Source: Paenochrobactrum pullorum (lineage in GTDB: Bacteria > Pseudomonadota > Alphaproteobacteria > Rhizobiales > Rhizobiaceae). Taken from it: a DNA stretch of 22,539 nt. The translations under genes and the position numbers were made by a program. Of this stretch, positions 15,933 to 22,539 are shown piece by piece (positions within the stretch are counted from its first letter, which is position 1; the number at the start of each line of letters is the position of its first letter). Under the pieces are notes generated by a model. That model saw only the letters and a program-made list of their open reading frames with translations. It did not search any database and was not told where the DNA came from. The stretch is taken from NCBI RefSeq assembly GCF_041929845.1, contig NZ_JBHEEH010000024.1:1-22539 (forward strand), given 5' to 3'.

Positions 15933-18900
15933 CAGTGCAGTTTTCCTTGGGATGTTTCAGCTCCGCCGTCGCCTTTCGGCGCGGGAGCAAAGAGATTCAC
16001 GATTTTCATCAATTGATCGATATCATCGGGTTTGTCGAAAATGCCCTCCGGACCATCGGCATCCACAACCGTGAAAGGCTGGTCATAGAGCCGGTCGATG
16101 GTGATGAAACCGAATTTGATGATGTGGTTTTGCAGCAGTGCCAGGAAGCGCGTCTGCTTGGCGGTCAGTTCGGGATGCCCCAGTACAAAAGCCGAAAACT
16201 TTTCCTTCACGGCCTGTTCTTCGAGCCCGACCATCTTGCGAATGGTAATGTCGAGCGGCAACGTGGTGGAAGCAAAAAAATCCTCCAGCGCGCTGCGGCT
16301 GACATCGGGATTCTGGGTCAAGACCAGCGATATGATTGCGTTGAGGTCCTCAGATGTCACCGCCTCGCCAGCGCGGATTTTCTTCAGCGTCGGATTGGTC
16401 TCGAAGTGCTTCTTCAGTTCGGCTTCAACCAGCTGCTCATAGGCGGCCATGTCCACGGTCTTAAGCGAGGCGCTGCGGCGTGAGGACTGCACAAGGCTCG
16501 CATCTTCGGTGATGTCGATGATCTTGGGGCCATTGCCGCCGGGCTTCTGGCGGTCGCGATAGATCATGATGCTGCGCAGCGGTTCACGCACGGCTTCAAG
16601 GCCCATCACCGTCACGCCATTCCAGAAGACATCGGACTTGGCCTTCTTGATAACCTCAGCCTTTTCCCTGACCGGGTTGAGATGCATCTGGAGCGAGCCC
16701 AACCGATCAAGGAAATCGATCTTCAAATCCGCAATCTCGGCGGACTGGTGCAGGACCGCGATCTGGATCTTGCATACGAGCAGGTCGAAAGCATGCGCTT
16801 CGGCTTTGCCCCTGATATCGCGCCATTGCATTAGTGGCGCAATGGTCTGTCGCAGGACTGACACCGTACCGGGGTCAAACCGCTTCAGGTTTTCAAGCGA
16901 GGCAGTCGAGCGCTTCTCCCGCCACTTTTCGCGGACGGCGACGGTGTTTTCATCGAGCGCGTTGATGTCGGCAGCGATCAACTGGATCACATGATCGAAG
17001 ACGGCGATTTCGCTTTTCTGCAGCGCTGTTTCGGCTAGTAGAATGCGCTGTTCGAACAGCTGCTGGAGCAGTGATTTTGATACCGTCGGCTCGACAGGTT
17101 TGTACCCCTCTTCGAAACGTTTGAAGTTGGCCCAGTGGTCGAAAATCCGGAAGACCGTCTTGTCCTTGCCGGCGCCAAACAGATCAGGGCAGAGCCGTGT
17201 GCCGCGTCCCACCATCTGCCAGAACTTGACCGGCGAGCGCACCGGCTTGGCAAAGACGAGGTTCACGATCTCCGGCACATCGATTCCGGTATCCAGCATG
17301 TCCACCGAAATGGCGATGGTAAGCTCGCTGTTGGTACCCGTGCCCTTGAAGTCGTCGATCAGACTTTCCGCGCGAGGGTCATAATTGTCGATCACCTGGC
17401 AGAACTTCCCGCCATATTGGGGATACATCTCGTCGAACAGTCGGCTCATCAGCATGGCGTGTTCGTGATTGCGCGCAAAGATGATGGTCTTGCCGATGGT
17501 CTGGCCGTTTGAATCTCGGATGCCGTTTTCCATCAAATTGCGGATGATCACGCGATTGGTGTCGCGATTGTAGATGGCCTTGTCGATCTGTTCCGAGGAA
17601 TAATCGTAGTCATTCGGATCTTCGCCCTGGGCTTCCAGTTCCTCAATCTGGGTCTGGGTCAGGCCGTCAAGCGTGATCCCATCGCGCAGGAACTGCGTGG
17701 TGTGATCGATGACCTCGAAGGGAACGAGATGCTTCTCGCCAACTGCCTCTTCCAGGTCGTAGCTGAAGGTTGGTAACATGCCTTCGCAATTGAACAGACC
17801 AAAGGTCGACCGTGTCACGAAATTGACCGGGGTCGCCGTCAACCCGACCTGGAGGCTGTCGAAATAGTGAAAGAGGTCGCCATAGATGTTGTAGATGCTG
17901 CGGTGGGACTCGTCGGCGATGATCAAGTCGAAGAACCCGACATCGAAGGACTGGTACACCTTCAACATCGCCGGGTAGGTGGAGATAAAGATCCGCTCCG
18001 TCGCAGCGCCGCTGACGCGCGAATTGACCACACGGATCGGCTCTGAATCGAGAAAATCAGTGAAAGCGTTCTTCGCCTGTTTACGGAGCTCCTTGCGGTC
18101 GCACAGGAAAAGCACCCGCTTCGCCCATCCGGCGCGGATCAGAAGTTCCGCAAGTGCAATCGCTACACGCGTCTTGCCGGTACCTGTTGCTTGCACGATC
18201 AGTGCCTTGCGATGCTTGTCGGTAAAGCGCTCGGATACGCGTTTGATCGCCTCGATCTGATAAAGGCGGTTGACGATCCGCTCCTGCGGCACCAGCGACT
18301 TGAGATCCTTGCGGCTCTTGCGCTGGAACTTGACCAGATATTGAAGGCTGTCCTTGGAATAGTAGCCAAATACCTTTCGCGGCGGATACCCGGCTGCATC
18401 ATCCCACATCCAGACGTCGTATCCATTGGTGTAGAAAATGACCGGACGCTGCCCGTACTTCTTCTCCAGAGCATCGGCATACAGCACCGCTTGCTTGCGA
18501 CCGATTTCCGGTTCGACGGAGGTTTTCTTCGCTTCAATAACAGCGAGTGGCGAACCGTCCGCGTCCAGCAGAACATAGTCAACGTAACCTTTGCCTGACG
18601 GAGTAGGTTGTCCGTCGACCTCCATTTCCTTCACGACTTCATTCGTCGAAGCTTCGCCGGTTGCTACATTCCATCCCGCAGTGGCGATCAGGTTGTCAAT
18701 GATGCGCGAGCGTGTCGTCGCCTCGTTGAACTCGAGGATGTCGGCCGTCTGCTGAGCGGATTTGGCGAGGCTTGCAAGTTCGTCAGCCTTCTTCTCTGCT
18801 GCTTCAACCTTCTCGCGGGACTTTTCGACCTCTGCCAGAAGTGTGGCTATTTGCTCTTCCTGAGCAGCCAGCTTCTGTAGGGTCTGTTTCTCTTGCTGGG

Positions 18901-19348
18901 TGAGCGGCTGTTGTTCGGTGCCGACGCTTTCCAGCTTTGGCTGCTCGAAGGCCGGCAGCGTTCGGTGATCGACCTTGCGGTAGTTGACGATGGCCCATTT
19001 GCTTAGATCGTGAGCTTCCCTGAGTAACCATAGGGCGTCATTCCGGGAAACGTCATCCCCGTGCGCAGCTTTGTTGCCGAACTTTCTGATGGCATGCAGC
19101 TTGTTCAGCACGACCTTCGGTACAACGGCAGTAAAGGGGCTGTTGGTAAGAAGGTCTATTTGAGTCGGTCTGACGGGCTTGGGCAGCTGAAGTGCCTGAT
19201 AGATGTCCCTCACGAGATTCTCTGCCAAAAGCCGAAGATTGAAGATCGCACTTCGGGCATCGAGCATCACGTAGCTCTCAGCCCTTGCTCCGAGAACAGC
19301 AATCTCTGGCCAGTGGCCCTTTAGGAAGTCGAAATTGGAGGCAGTCAT
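15932..19348 (-). CDS. hsdR: Type I restriction endonuclease subunit HsdR with DUF4145-like N-terminus
   Basis: HsdR translocates and cuts unmethylated DNA with HsdM and HsdS. The 1138 residues contain, in order: a helical DUF4145-like region (about 10-125, with ending motif FGNKAAHG), a coiled coil (about 145-205), the HSDR_N nuclease (VDYVLLDADGSPLAVIEAKK, Asp257, Glu272, Lys274), Walker A ATGTGKT (387-393), DESH (479-482), LTATP (503-507) and motif VI MVGRGTRL. The C-terminal 350 residues are the assembly domain. The N-terminal addition before the nuclease is found in one HsdR subgroup. The start overlaps the WYL stop (ATGA). Confidence 0.95.
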   Translation of the reverse strand: MTASNFDFLKGHWPEIAVLGARAESYVMLDARSAIFNLRLLAENLVRDIYQALQLPKPVRPTQIDLLTNSPFTAVVPKVVLNKLHAIRKFGNKAAHGDDVSRNDALWLLREAHDLSKWAIVNYRKVDHRTLPAFEQPKLESVGTEQQPLTQQEKQTLQKLAAQEEQIATLLAEVEKSREKVEAAEKKADELASLAKSAQQTADILEFNEATTRSRIIDNLIATAGWNVATGEASTNEVVKEMEVDGQPTPSGKGYVDYVLLDADGSPLAVIEAKKTSVEPEIGRKQAVLYADALEKKYGQRPVIFYTNGYDVWMWDDAAGYPPRKVFGYYSKDSLQYLVKFQRKSRKDLKSLVPQERIVNRLYQIEAIKRVSERFTDKHRKALIVQATGTGKTRVAIALAELLIRAGWAKRVLFLCDRKELRKQAKNAFTDFLDSEPIRVVNSRVSGAATERIFISTYPAMLKVYQSFDVGFFDLIIADESHRSIYNIYGDLFHYFDSLQVGLTATPVNFVTRSTFGLFNCEGMLPTFSYDLEEAVGEKHLVPFEVIDHTTQFLRDGITLDGLTQTQIEELEAQGEDPNDYDYSSEQIDKAIYNRDTNRVIIRNLMENGIRDSNGQTIGKTIIFARNHEHAMLMSRLFDEMYPQYGGKFCQVIDNYDPRAESLIDDFKGTGTNSELTIAISVDMLDTGIDVPEIVNLVFAKPVRSPVKFWQMVGRGTRLCPDLFGAGKDKTVFRIFDHWANFKRFEEGYKPVEPTVSKSLLQQLFEQRILLAETALQKSEIAVFDHVIQLIAADINALDENTVAVREKWREKRSTASLENLKRFDPGTVSVLRQTIAPLMQWRDIRGKAEAHAFDLLVCKIQIAVLHQSAEIADLKIDFLDRLGSLQMHLNPVREKAEVIKKAKSDVFWNGVTVMGLEAVREPLRSIMIYRDRQKPGGNGPKIIDITEDASLVQSSRRSASLKTVDMAAYEQLVEAELKKHFETNPTLKKIRAGEAVTSEDLNAIISLVLTQNPDVSRSALEDFFASTTLPLDITIRKMVGLEEQAVKEKFSAFVLGHPELTAKQTRFLALLQNHIIKFGFITIDRLYDQPFTVVDADGPEGIFDKPDDIDQLMKIVNLFAPAPKGDGGAETSQGKLH

Positions 19349-20199
19349 TTCGTCGCCTCCTCGACAGCGGCGTCGAAAGCCGACTTGTTCTCAATGATCA
19401 CCGGGTATTCACCTGGATCGCTCATAAGATGCGCCACGTCCAACCGCAAACGCTTCTCAAAGTAGTACAACATGGCCATTCGGGTGGACACTGTAAGCCT
19501 CTCATCAGTCATGCCGTAATCGGTTGCCACTACCTTCTTCTGCGAAGCGGACAACGCAGGATTGGGCATGAGTCGAATCTCGAAAGACTTGTTCCAAAAA
19601 ATATCGTCATGCACTGATGCGGCAGGTGCGCCAGGCTGCCGGGAACCCAGACATCTTGACAGTAGAAAGTCTTTGAATTTTTGGTCGATGTGACAGTAGG
19701 CCCTCGTGTGCCAACGAAGCCCGTCAGTTGCAAAACTGTGGGGTGTGATACGGCGCCAGATCGCATCAGGTTTGCTGCGGCTCATCGACTGATAAAGAAC
19801 CTCAACCGACTGATTGTTTGCAATGCACTCAGTTAAAGATTGCAGCACCAACGGATCAATCAGCCGTTTTGGAACCGGGATACCTTCAGTTGGAAGCAGT
19901 GCGGTCTCTTTGCAATCATTTGCCTCTCTCAGCAGGCCATTGAGGAATACATCTGGTTTCAACTCAATAAAGCGAGGCGCAAACTCCTTGGTCACAAAGT
20001 ACCGCTTCTCACTGTGATCGTATTTGATGTTTTCCGGGTATAGCGATTGGTAAGCTGCTATATCCTTGGAAGCTTGGGGTATCGAGATACCAAAATGCGA
20101 GGTGAGGTCGACACGGTTCAGGCTACCAAGCCAGAAGGCATGGTACTCGATAAACTGGAACCTCTGTTCCGTCGCCCATTTCAGTTCGGAGGCAAACAT
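19345..20199 (-). CDS. WYL-domain transcriptional regulator, BrxR/CapW type
   Basis: The 284-residue protein has an N-terminal winged helix-turn-helix (about 8-70; FGISIPQASKDIAAYQSLYP holds the recognition helix), a WYL domain (about 128-190; RRITPHSFATDGLRWHTRAY) and a C-terminal WCX-like region (about 210-284). This layout matches BrxR and CapW, dimeric repressors that control BREX, CBASS and similar defence operons and are thought to release DNA on sensing an infection-related ligand. It is the first gene of the operon and its stop overlaps hsdR, so it likely represses its own and all downstream genes through the palindromes at 20225-20256. The leader is about 26 bases and has no strong ribosome site. 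Confidence 0.85.
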   Translation of the reverse strand: MFASELKWATEQRFQFIEYHAFWLGSLNRVDLTSHFGISIPQASKDIAAYQSLYPENIKYDHSEKRYFVTKEFAPRFIELKPDVFLNGLLREANDCKETALLPTEGIPVPKRLIDPLVLQSLTECIANNQSVEVLYQSMSRSKPDAIWRRITPHSFATDGLRWHTRAYCHIDQKFKDFLLSRCLGSRQPGAPAASVHDDIFWNKSFEIRLMPNPALSASQKKVVATDYGMTDERLTVSTRMAMLYYFEKRLRLDVAHLMSDPGEYPVIIENKSAFDAAVEEATK

Positions 20200-20224
20200 G
20201 ACTCGATTCTAGATAGCAAATAGT

Positions 20225-20260
20225 AAATATACGTATATTTTTTATCCGCAATTGCGTCAA
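20225..20260 (-). promoter_or_regulatory. Promoter of the WYL/type I operon with two palindromic operators
   Basis: On the minus strand, TTGACG (20260-20255), a 17-base spacer and TATACG (20237-20232) form a good sigma-70 promoter, with transcription starting near 20225. A perfect 16-bp palindrome, AAATATACGTATATTT (20225-20240), covers the -10 box. A second perfect palindrome, CGCAATTGCG (20247-20256), sits beside and partly over the -35 box. A bound repressor would block RNA polymerase. Binding by the WYL protein encoded just downstream is inference. Confidence 0.7.
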
Positions 20261-20355
20261 GTCCAGAGTTGTTCCTACTGACCGCTACTTATCTCAAACG
20301 CCTTTACTATCTACTCGGTAATACGGTTCGCGCTATTTCAGATCAGATCTCCAGC

Positions 20356-21518
20356 TAGTCACCTGGAACCAAAGTAAGCTTCATTTGTTCTTCTTCTATC
20401 ACAAGTGCAGGAGTTTGACCAATGGTTGGCCGGCAGGCGGACGTCATCGTTCTGAGTGACGCAGATAGAAATTTCCTTGAAACTCAGGTGCGTCGGCATA
20501 GAGCGCCACGCTCCTTGTCAGATCGATGCCGGATGATATTGCTGTGCGCGCAGGGTTTGCAAAGCAAGGACATTGCCGAACGCCTGGGTGTTCACGAGCA
20601 CACTGTTGGCAAGTGGCGCCGCCGGTTCGTGCAAGATGGCATTGAAGGGCTGACAGATGAATATCGTACGGGTCGACCGCGAACTGTTTCAGACGCTCAG
20701 GTTGCTGAAGTTGTCGAGCGTACATTGAACACCACTCCCAAGGATGCCACGCACTGGTCCATTCGTTCGATGGCAGCTAACAGCAGCCTCTCGCATACCA
20801 CCATCCGTCGGATATGGAGCGCATTTGGCTTGCAGCCGCATCGTGCCGAGACATTCAAGCTTTCCTCTGATCCGCTCTTCGTCGATAAAGTTCAGGACAT
20901 CGTCGGCCTCTATATGTCGCCACCAGACCGGGCGATTGTGCTCTGCGTGGATGAGAAATCGCAAATCCAGGCATTGGATCTCGAGCAGCCTGTGCTGCCC
21001 ATGGCGCCAGGTGTCGCCGAACGACGTACCCATACCTATGTCCGCAACGGCACGACATCGCTGTTCGCCGCGCTCGACATTGCCACTAGGGCGGTGATAG
21101 GTCGTTGCTACAAGCGTCACCGGGCGACTGAATTCCTTGACTTCCTGAAGCGGATCGACGCCGAAATGCCCAATGGGCCGGACGTGCATCTGGTAATGGA
21201 CAACTATGCGACCCACAAGACGCCGAGGATCAAGGCCTGGCTCGCGCGCCGCCCACACTGGCATGTTCACTTCACACCAACGTCGGCATCCTGGATCAAT
21301 CAGGTAGAGCGGTGGTTCGCAGAACTGACACGAAAGCAGTTGCAGCGCGGCGTACATCGTTCAACCGCAGAACTGGAAGCCGACATTGACGCCTTCTTCG
21401 AAATCCACAACGAAAACCCCACCCCATATAAGTGGGTCAAATCCGCCGACCAAATCCTCGCTTCGGTCAAGCGTTTCTGCCAAAAAACAATGAACCGAAC
21501 TTCAGATTCAGGTGACTA
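20356..21518 (+). mobile_element. IS630-family insertion sequence with flanking TA
   Basis: Terminal inverted repeats begin GTCACCTG at 20358 and end CAGGTGAC at 21516; about 20 of 28 positions agree. Each end is flanked by TA (20356-20357 and 21517-21518), within a CTAG context, the target preference typical of the IS630 family. One intact transposase gene fills the element. It stands about 100 bp upstream of the WYL promoter, divergently oriented. Confidence 0.9.
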
Positions 21519-21519
21519 G
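20422..21519 (+). CDS. IS630-family transposase
   Basis: The 365-residue transposase has an N-terminal helix-turn-helix (about 45-75; SKDIAERLGVHEHTVGKWRR), a linker homeodomain-like region (about 85-140) and a DDE catalytic domain: LCVDEKSQI (first Asp), HLVMDNYATHK (second Asp) and WINQVERWFAELTRK (Glu). The N-terminal part and the catalytic motifs are intact, so it is probably active. A ribosome site AGGAG at 20408-20412 precedes ATG 20422. Its stop codon TAG (21517-21519) is formed by the flanking target TA plus the next base, so the C-terminus depends on the insertion site. Confidence 0.93.
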   Translation: MVGRQADVIVLSDADRNFLETQVRRHRAPRSLSDRCRMILLCAQGLQSKDIAERLGVHEHTVGKWRRRFVQDGIEGLTDEYRTGRPRTVSDAQVAEVVERTLNTTPKDATHWSIRSMAANSSLSHTTIRRIWSAFGLQPHRAETFKLSSDPLFVDKVQDIVGLYMSPPDRAIVLCVDEKSQIQALDLEQPVLPMAPGVAERRTHTYVRNGTTSLFAALDIATRAVIGRCYKRHRATEFLDFLKRIDAEMPNGPDVHLVMDNYATHKTPRIKAWLARRPHWHVHFTPTSASWINQVERWFAELTRKQLQRGVHRSTAELEADIDAFFEIHNENPTPYKWVKSADQILASVKRFCQKTMNRTSDSGD

Positions 21520-22072
21520 GTCGGCATCGCCCGGGGTCGATTCAGCGCTGAGGTAGCTGGCAAGCTTTCAGCAGATTTAGCGGCTCTCGGTGGACAGTGC
21601 GCCGACCGGTTCATCAGCGGCTGTTGCCTTCTGGGCGCGGCAGGTCCCGCGCGTCATTTGAAGTGGGTTCCTCTGCAGATTCACGAGCGAACGTCTGCTT
21701 CCTTGATCGACCGGTGACCTTCTCACACGTACGGCGAAGGTCCGCTTTCCGCCCCTATAGTCCTTCGCACGTTACGCAACGAACGACAGCTTTACAGATC
21801 GCGCCAAATTCGTTCAAACGACCGATTTTTGGCGCATAGCGGTCGTTTAATGCCCTACAAGCTAGGTCTACGCAGGGTCAAAAACGACCAATCGACCGAG
21901 TACGAATCGAGCATATGGGCCTCACTCACCCTCTCTCCGACTCTGAGTGACCCATCCCTTTTCTACTCCAAGGCATCCTATTCACCGTACGGAGAGCCGC
22001 GAGACCTTCCTTTGCTTGGCATTCCACGCTTCGATGCCCCCTGCCCTTTCCGGGCATGGAATTATGGAGACT
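21520..22072. other. Non-coding region between IS630 and the small hypothetical gene
   Basis: No convincing gene was seen. An open frame without start (about 21521-21718) reads in part RGRFSAEVAGKLSADLAALG and could be the C-terminal remnant of an older gene, but it has no upstream partner on the other side of IS630. Interleaved inverted repeats lie at 21801-21848. The rest is unremarkable. Confidence 0.4.
21801..21889. repeat. Interleaved inverted repeats (GCGCCAAA and AAACGACC)
   Basis: GCGCCAAA (21801-21808) pairs with TTTGGCGC (21828-21835), and AAACGACC (21816-21823) with GGTCGTTT (21841-21848). The arms are interleaved in the order A, B, A', B'. A third, direct copy of AAACGACC lies at 21882-21889. 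It could be a pseudoknot-forming RNA, a recombinase or replication protein site, or chance. Confidence 0.5.
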
Positions 22073-22270
22073 ATGGCAGTTAAACGGGACCGGATCAGCA
22101 TCAAGGTAATATCGCCCTCGACCAGACAGGAAATGGGACGGAACGATCTTGCCCGCACCGACGCAGCGATCCAGTCAATCGCTCGGTTAATCGGCCGCCA
22201 GATCGCCCGCGAGCAGTTCGAGCGGAAGATCGCGCTGGAACGCATGACACGGAAACAGCTCCACAAGTAG
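22073..22270 (+). CDS. Small hypothetical protein (65 residues)
   Basis: A short, basic, helical product beginning MAVKRDRISIKV and rich in Arg, Lys and Ala; I do not recognise the family. The ATG at 22073 has GGAG at 22066-22069 close upstream; ATG 22064 would add three residues. The composition (charged amphipathic segments, IARLIGRQIAREQFERKIA) looks like real protein rather than noise. It lies upstream of the HigB gene in the same direction, with a 141-base gap, so co-transcription is possible. DNA binding is suggested only by charge. Confidence 0.55.
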   Translation: MAVKRDRISIKVISPSTRQEMGRNDLARTDAAIQSIARLIGRQIAREQFERKIALERMTRKQLHK

Positions 22271-22376
22271 TCTCTGTCTCCGCCAAGACGCCTAACAGCT
22301 GGCCACTCTGGCTACTGACATGAACGTGAGTTTCACCCGGCGCAGACTCCCTGGGCCGGGCTGATGCAGTTTTCTC

Positions 22377-22405
22377 TTGTGACCGTTTTGGTCCCATGCT
22401 ATAGG
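22377..22405 (+). promoter_or_regulatory. Candidate promoter/operator for the higB gene
   Basis: TTGTGA (22377-22382), a 17-base spacer and TATAGG (22400-22405) form a plausible promoter. An inverted repeat GACC(N5)GGTC (22381-22393) lies in the spacer, where a HigA-type antitoxin might bind. The start of transcription would fall near the ATG at 22412, giving an almost leaderless message. An AGGTGG at 22403-22408 would otherwise serve as ribosome site for a longer transcript. Confidence 0.4.
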
Positions 22406-22411
22406 TGGCAG

Positions 22412-22539
22412 ATGAGGATTATTGCCCGCCGTACTTTGCGCGAATTTGTCGAAAGCCTCACGGGGCAGAAAGAGCAGCCGGCCGTAAAGGCTGCACTCGA
22501 TGCCTGGTTTGACGAAGTCAGCAAGACGGAATGGGCGAG
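22412..22539 (+). CDS. higB: Type II toxin HigB, N-terminal part (cut by window edge)
   Basis: The visible 42 codons begin MRIIARRTLREFVESLTGQK and include a KAALDAWFDEVSKTEWA segment, which reads as the N-terminus of alphaproteobacterial HigB-type RelE-superfamily mRNA interferases. Full members have about 100 residues, so the catalytic C-terminal half lies beyond the window. The cognate HigA antitoxin normally follows directly downstream and would also be outside. AGGTGG (22403-22408) precedes the ATG. Toxin-antitoxin pairs are common stabilisers of accessory islands, which fits this setting. Confidence 0.8.
   Translation, partial: MRIIARRTLREFVESLTGQKEQPAVKAALDAWFDEVSKTEWA

Noticed and set aside
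15324..16483. Plus-strand open frames opposite hsdM and hsdR
   Set aside because: Antisense shadows of well-supported genes; composition (His- and Gln-rich) is typical of reverse-frame reading.
7154..20199. BREX, DISARM, Gabija or Thoeris system
   Set aside because: The WYL protein resembles BrxR, the PLD-like gene recalls DrmC and the SIR2-like gene recalls ThsA, but brxC/pglX/pglZ, drmA/drmB, a GajA/GajB pair and a TIR-domain ThsB are all absent.
20689..21357. Minus-strand open frame of 222 codons in the IS630 element
   Set aside because: It is the shadow of the intact DDE transposase on the other strand.
21597..22083. Two plus-strand frames of 80 and 84 codons
   Set aside because: They overlap each other and the interleaved repeats, have low-complexity Ser/Pro-rich composition and no ribosome site.
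1..22539. CRISPR arrays, tRNA or rRNA genes
   Set aside because: No regularly spaced direct repeats and no tRNA or rRNA signatures were seen by eye on either strand.

Overview
The window looks like an accessory region of an alphaproteobacterium, most likely Hyphomicrobiales (Brucella/Ochrobactrum or Rhizobium type). This is inferred from the style of the IS66, IS630 and IS3-family insertion sequences, the HigB toxin and the ABC transporter proteins. No rRNA, tRNA or core housekeeping gene is present to prove the taxon. Base composition is mosaic: the left 4.3 kb is AT-rich, while the rest is clearly GC-richer.

Region 1 (1-4345) holds a three-gene operon for a ProXWV/OpuA-type quaternary-amine (glycine betaine/proline-betaine-like) ABC importer. 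It has a long leader with a candidate promoter, two strong hairpins between the binding-protein and permease genes, and a terminator after the ATPase gene. Identical 77-bp ends of an IS3-family element flank the segment in inverted orientation. Small gene remnants lie between the operon and these ends.

Region 2 (4346-6976) is a nested insertion-sequence scar. The right-hand IS3-family copy is cut off in orfA after 38 codons by a complete-looking IS66 element (tnpA, tnpB, tnpC), whose tnpC is frameshifted. The two flanks of the IS66 show no 8-bp target duplication, so a deletion or rearrangement has occurred there.

Region 3 (7154-20260) is the main feature: a 13-kb, ten-gene, minus-strand operon with almost no spacing between genes. 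In transcription order it encodes a BrxR/CapW-like WYL repressor; HsdR, HsdM and HsdS of a type I restriction-modification system; a PD-(D/E)XK (DUF91-like)/DUF5655 protein; a small GIY-YIG-like nuclease; a DUF4917 SIR2-like protein; an EVE/PUA-like plus GIY-YIG (T5orf172-like) fusion; a DUF3696-type AAA ATPase (frameshifted here); and a PLD-like HxR(x4)D protein. The candidate promoter overlaps two perfect palindromes, which suggests autorepression by the WYL protein. I read it as a layered anti-phage operon. The type I core is known biology, but this six-gene nuclease/SIR2/ATPase extension under one WYL switch matches no named system that I can identify.

Region 4 (20356-22539) has an IS630 element whose transposase stop codon is completed by the target TA, about 550 bp of non-coding DNA with interleaved inverted repeats, a 65-residue hypothetical protein, and the start of a HigB-type toxin gene cut by the window edge.
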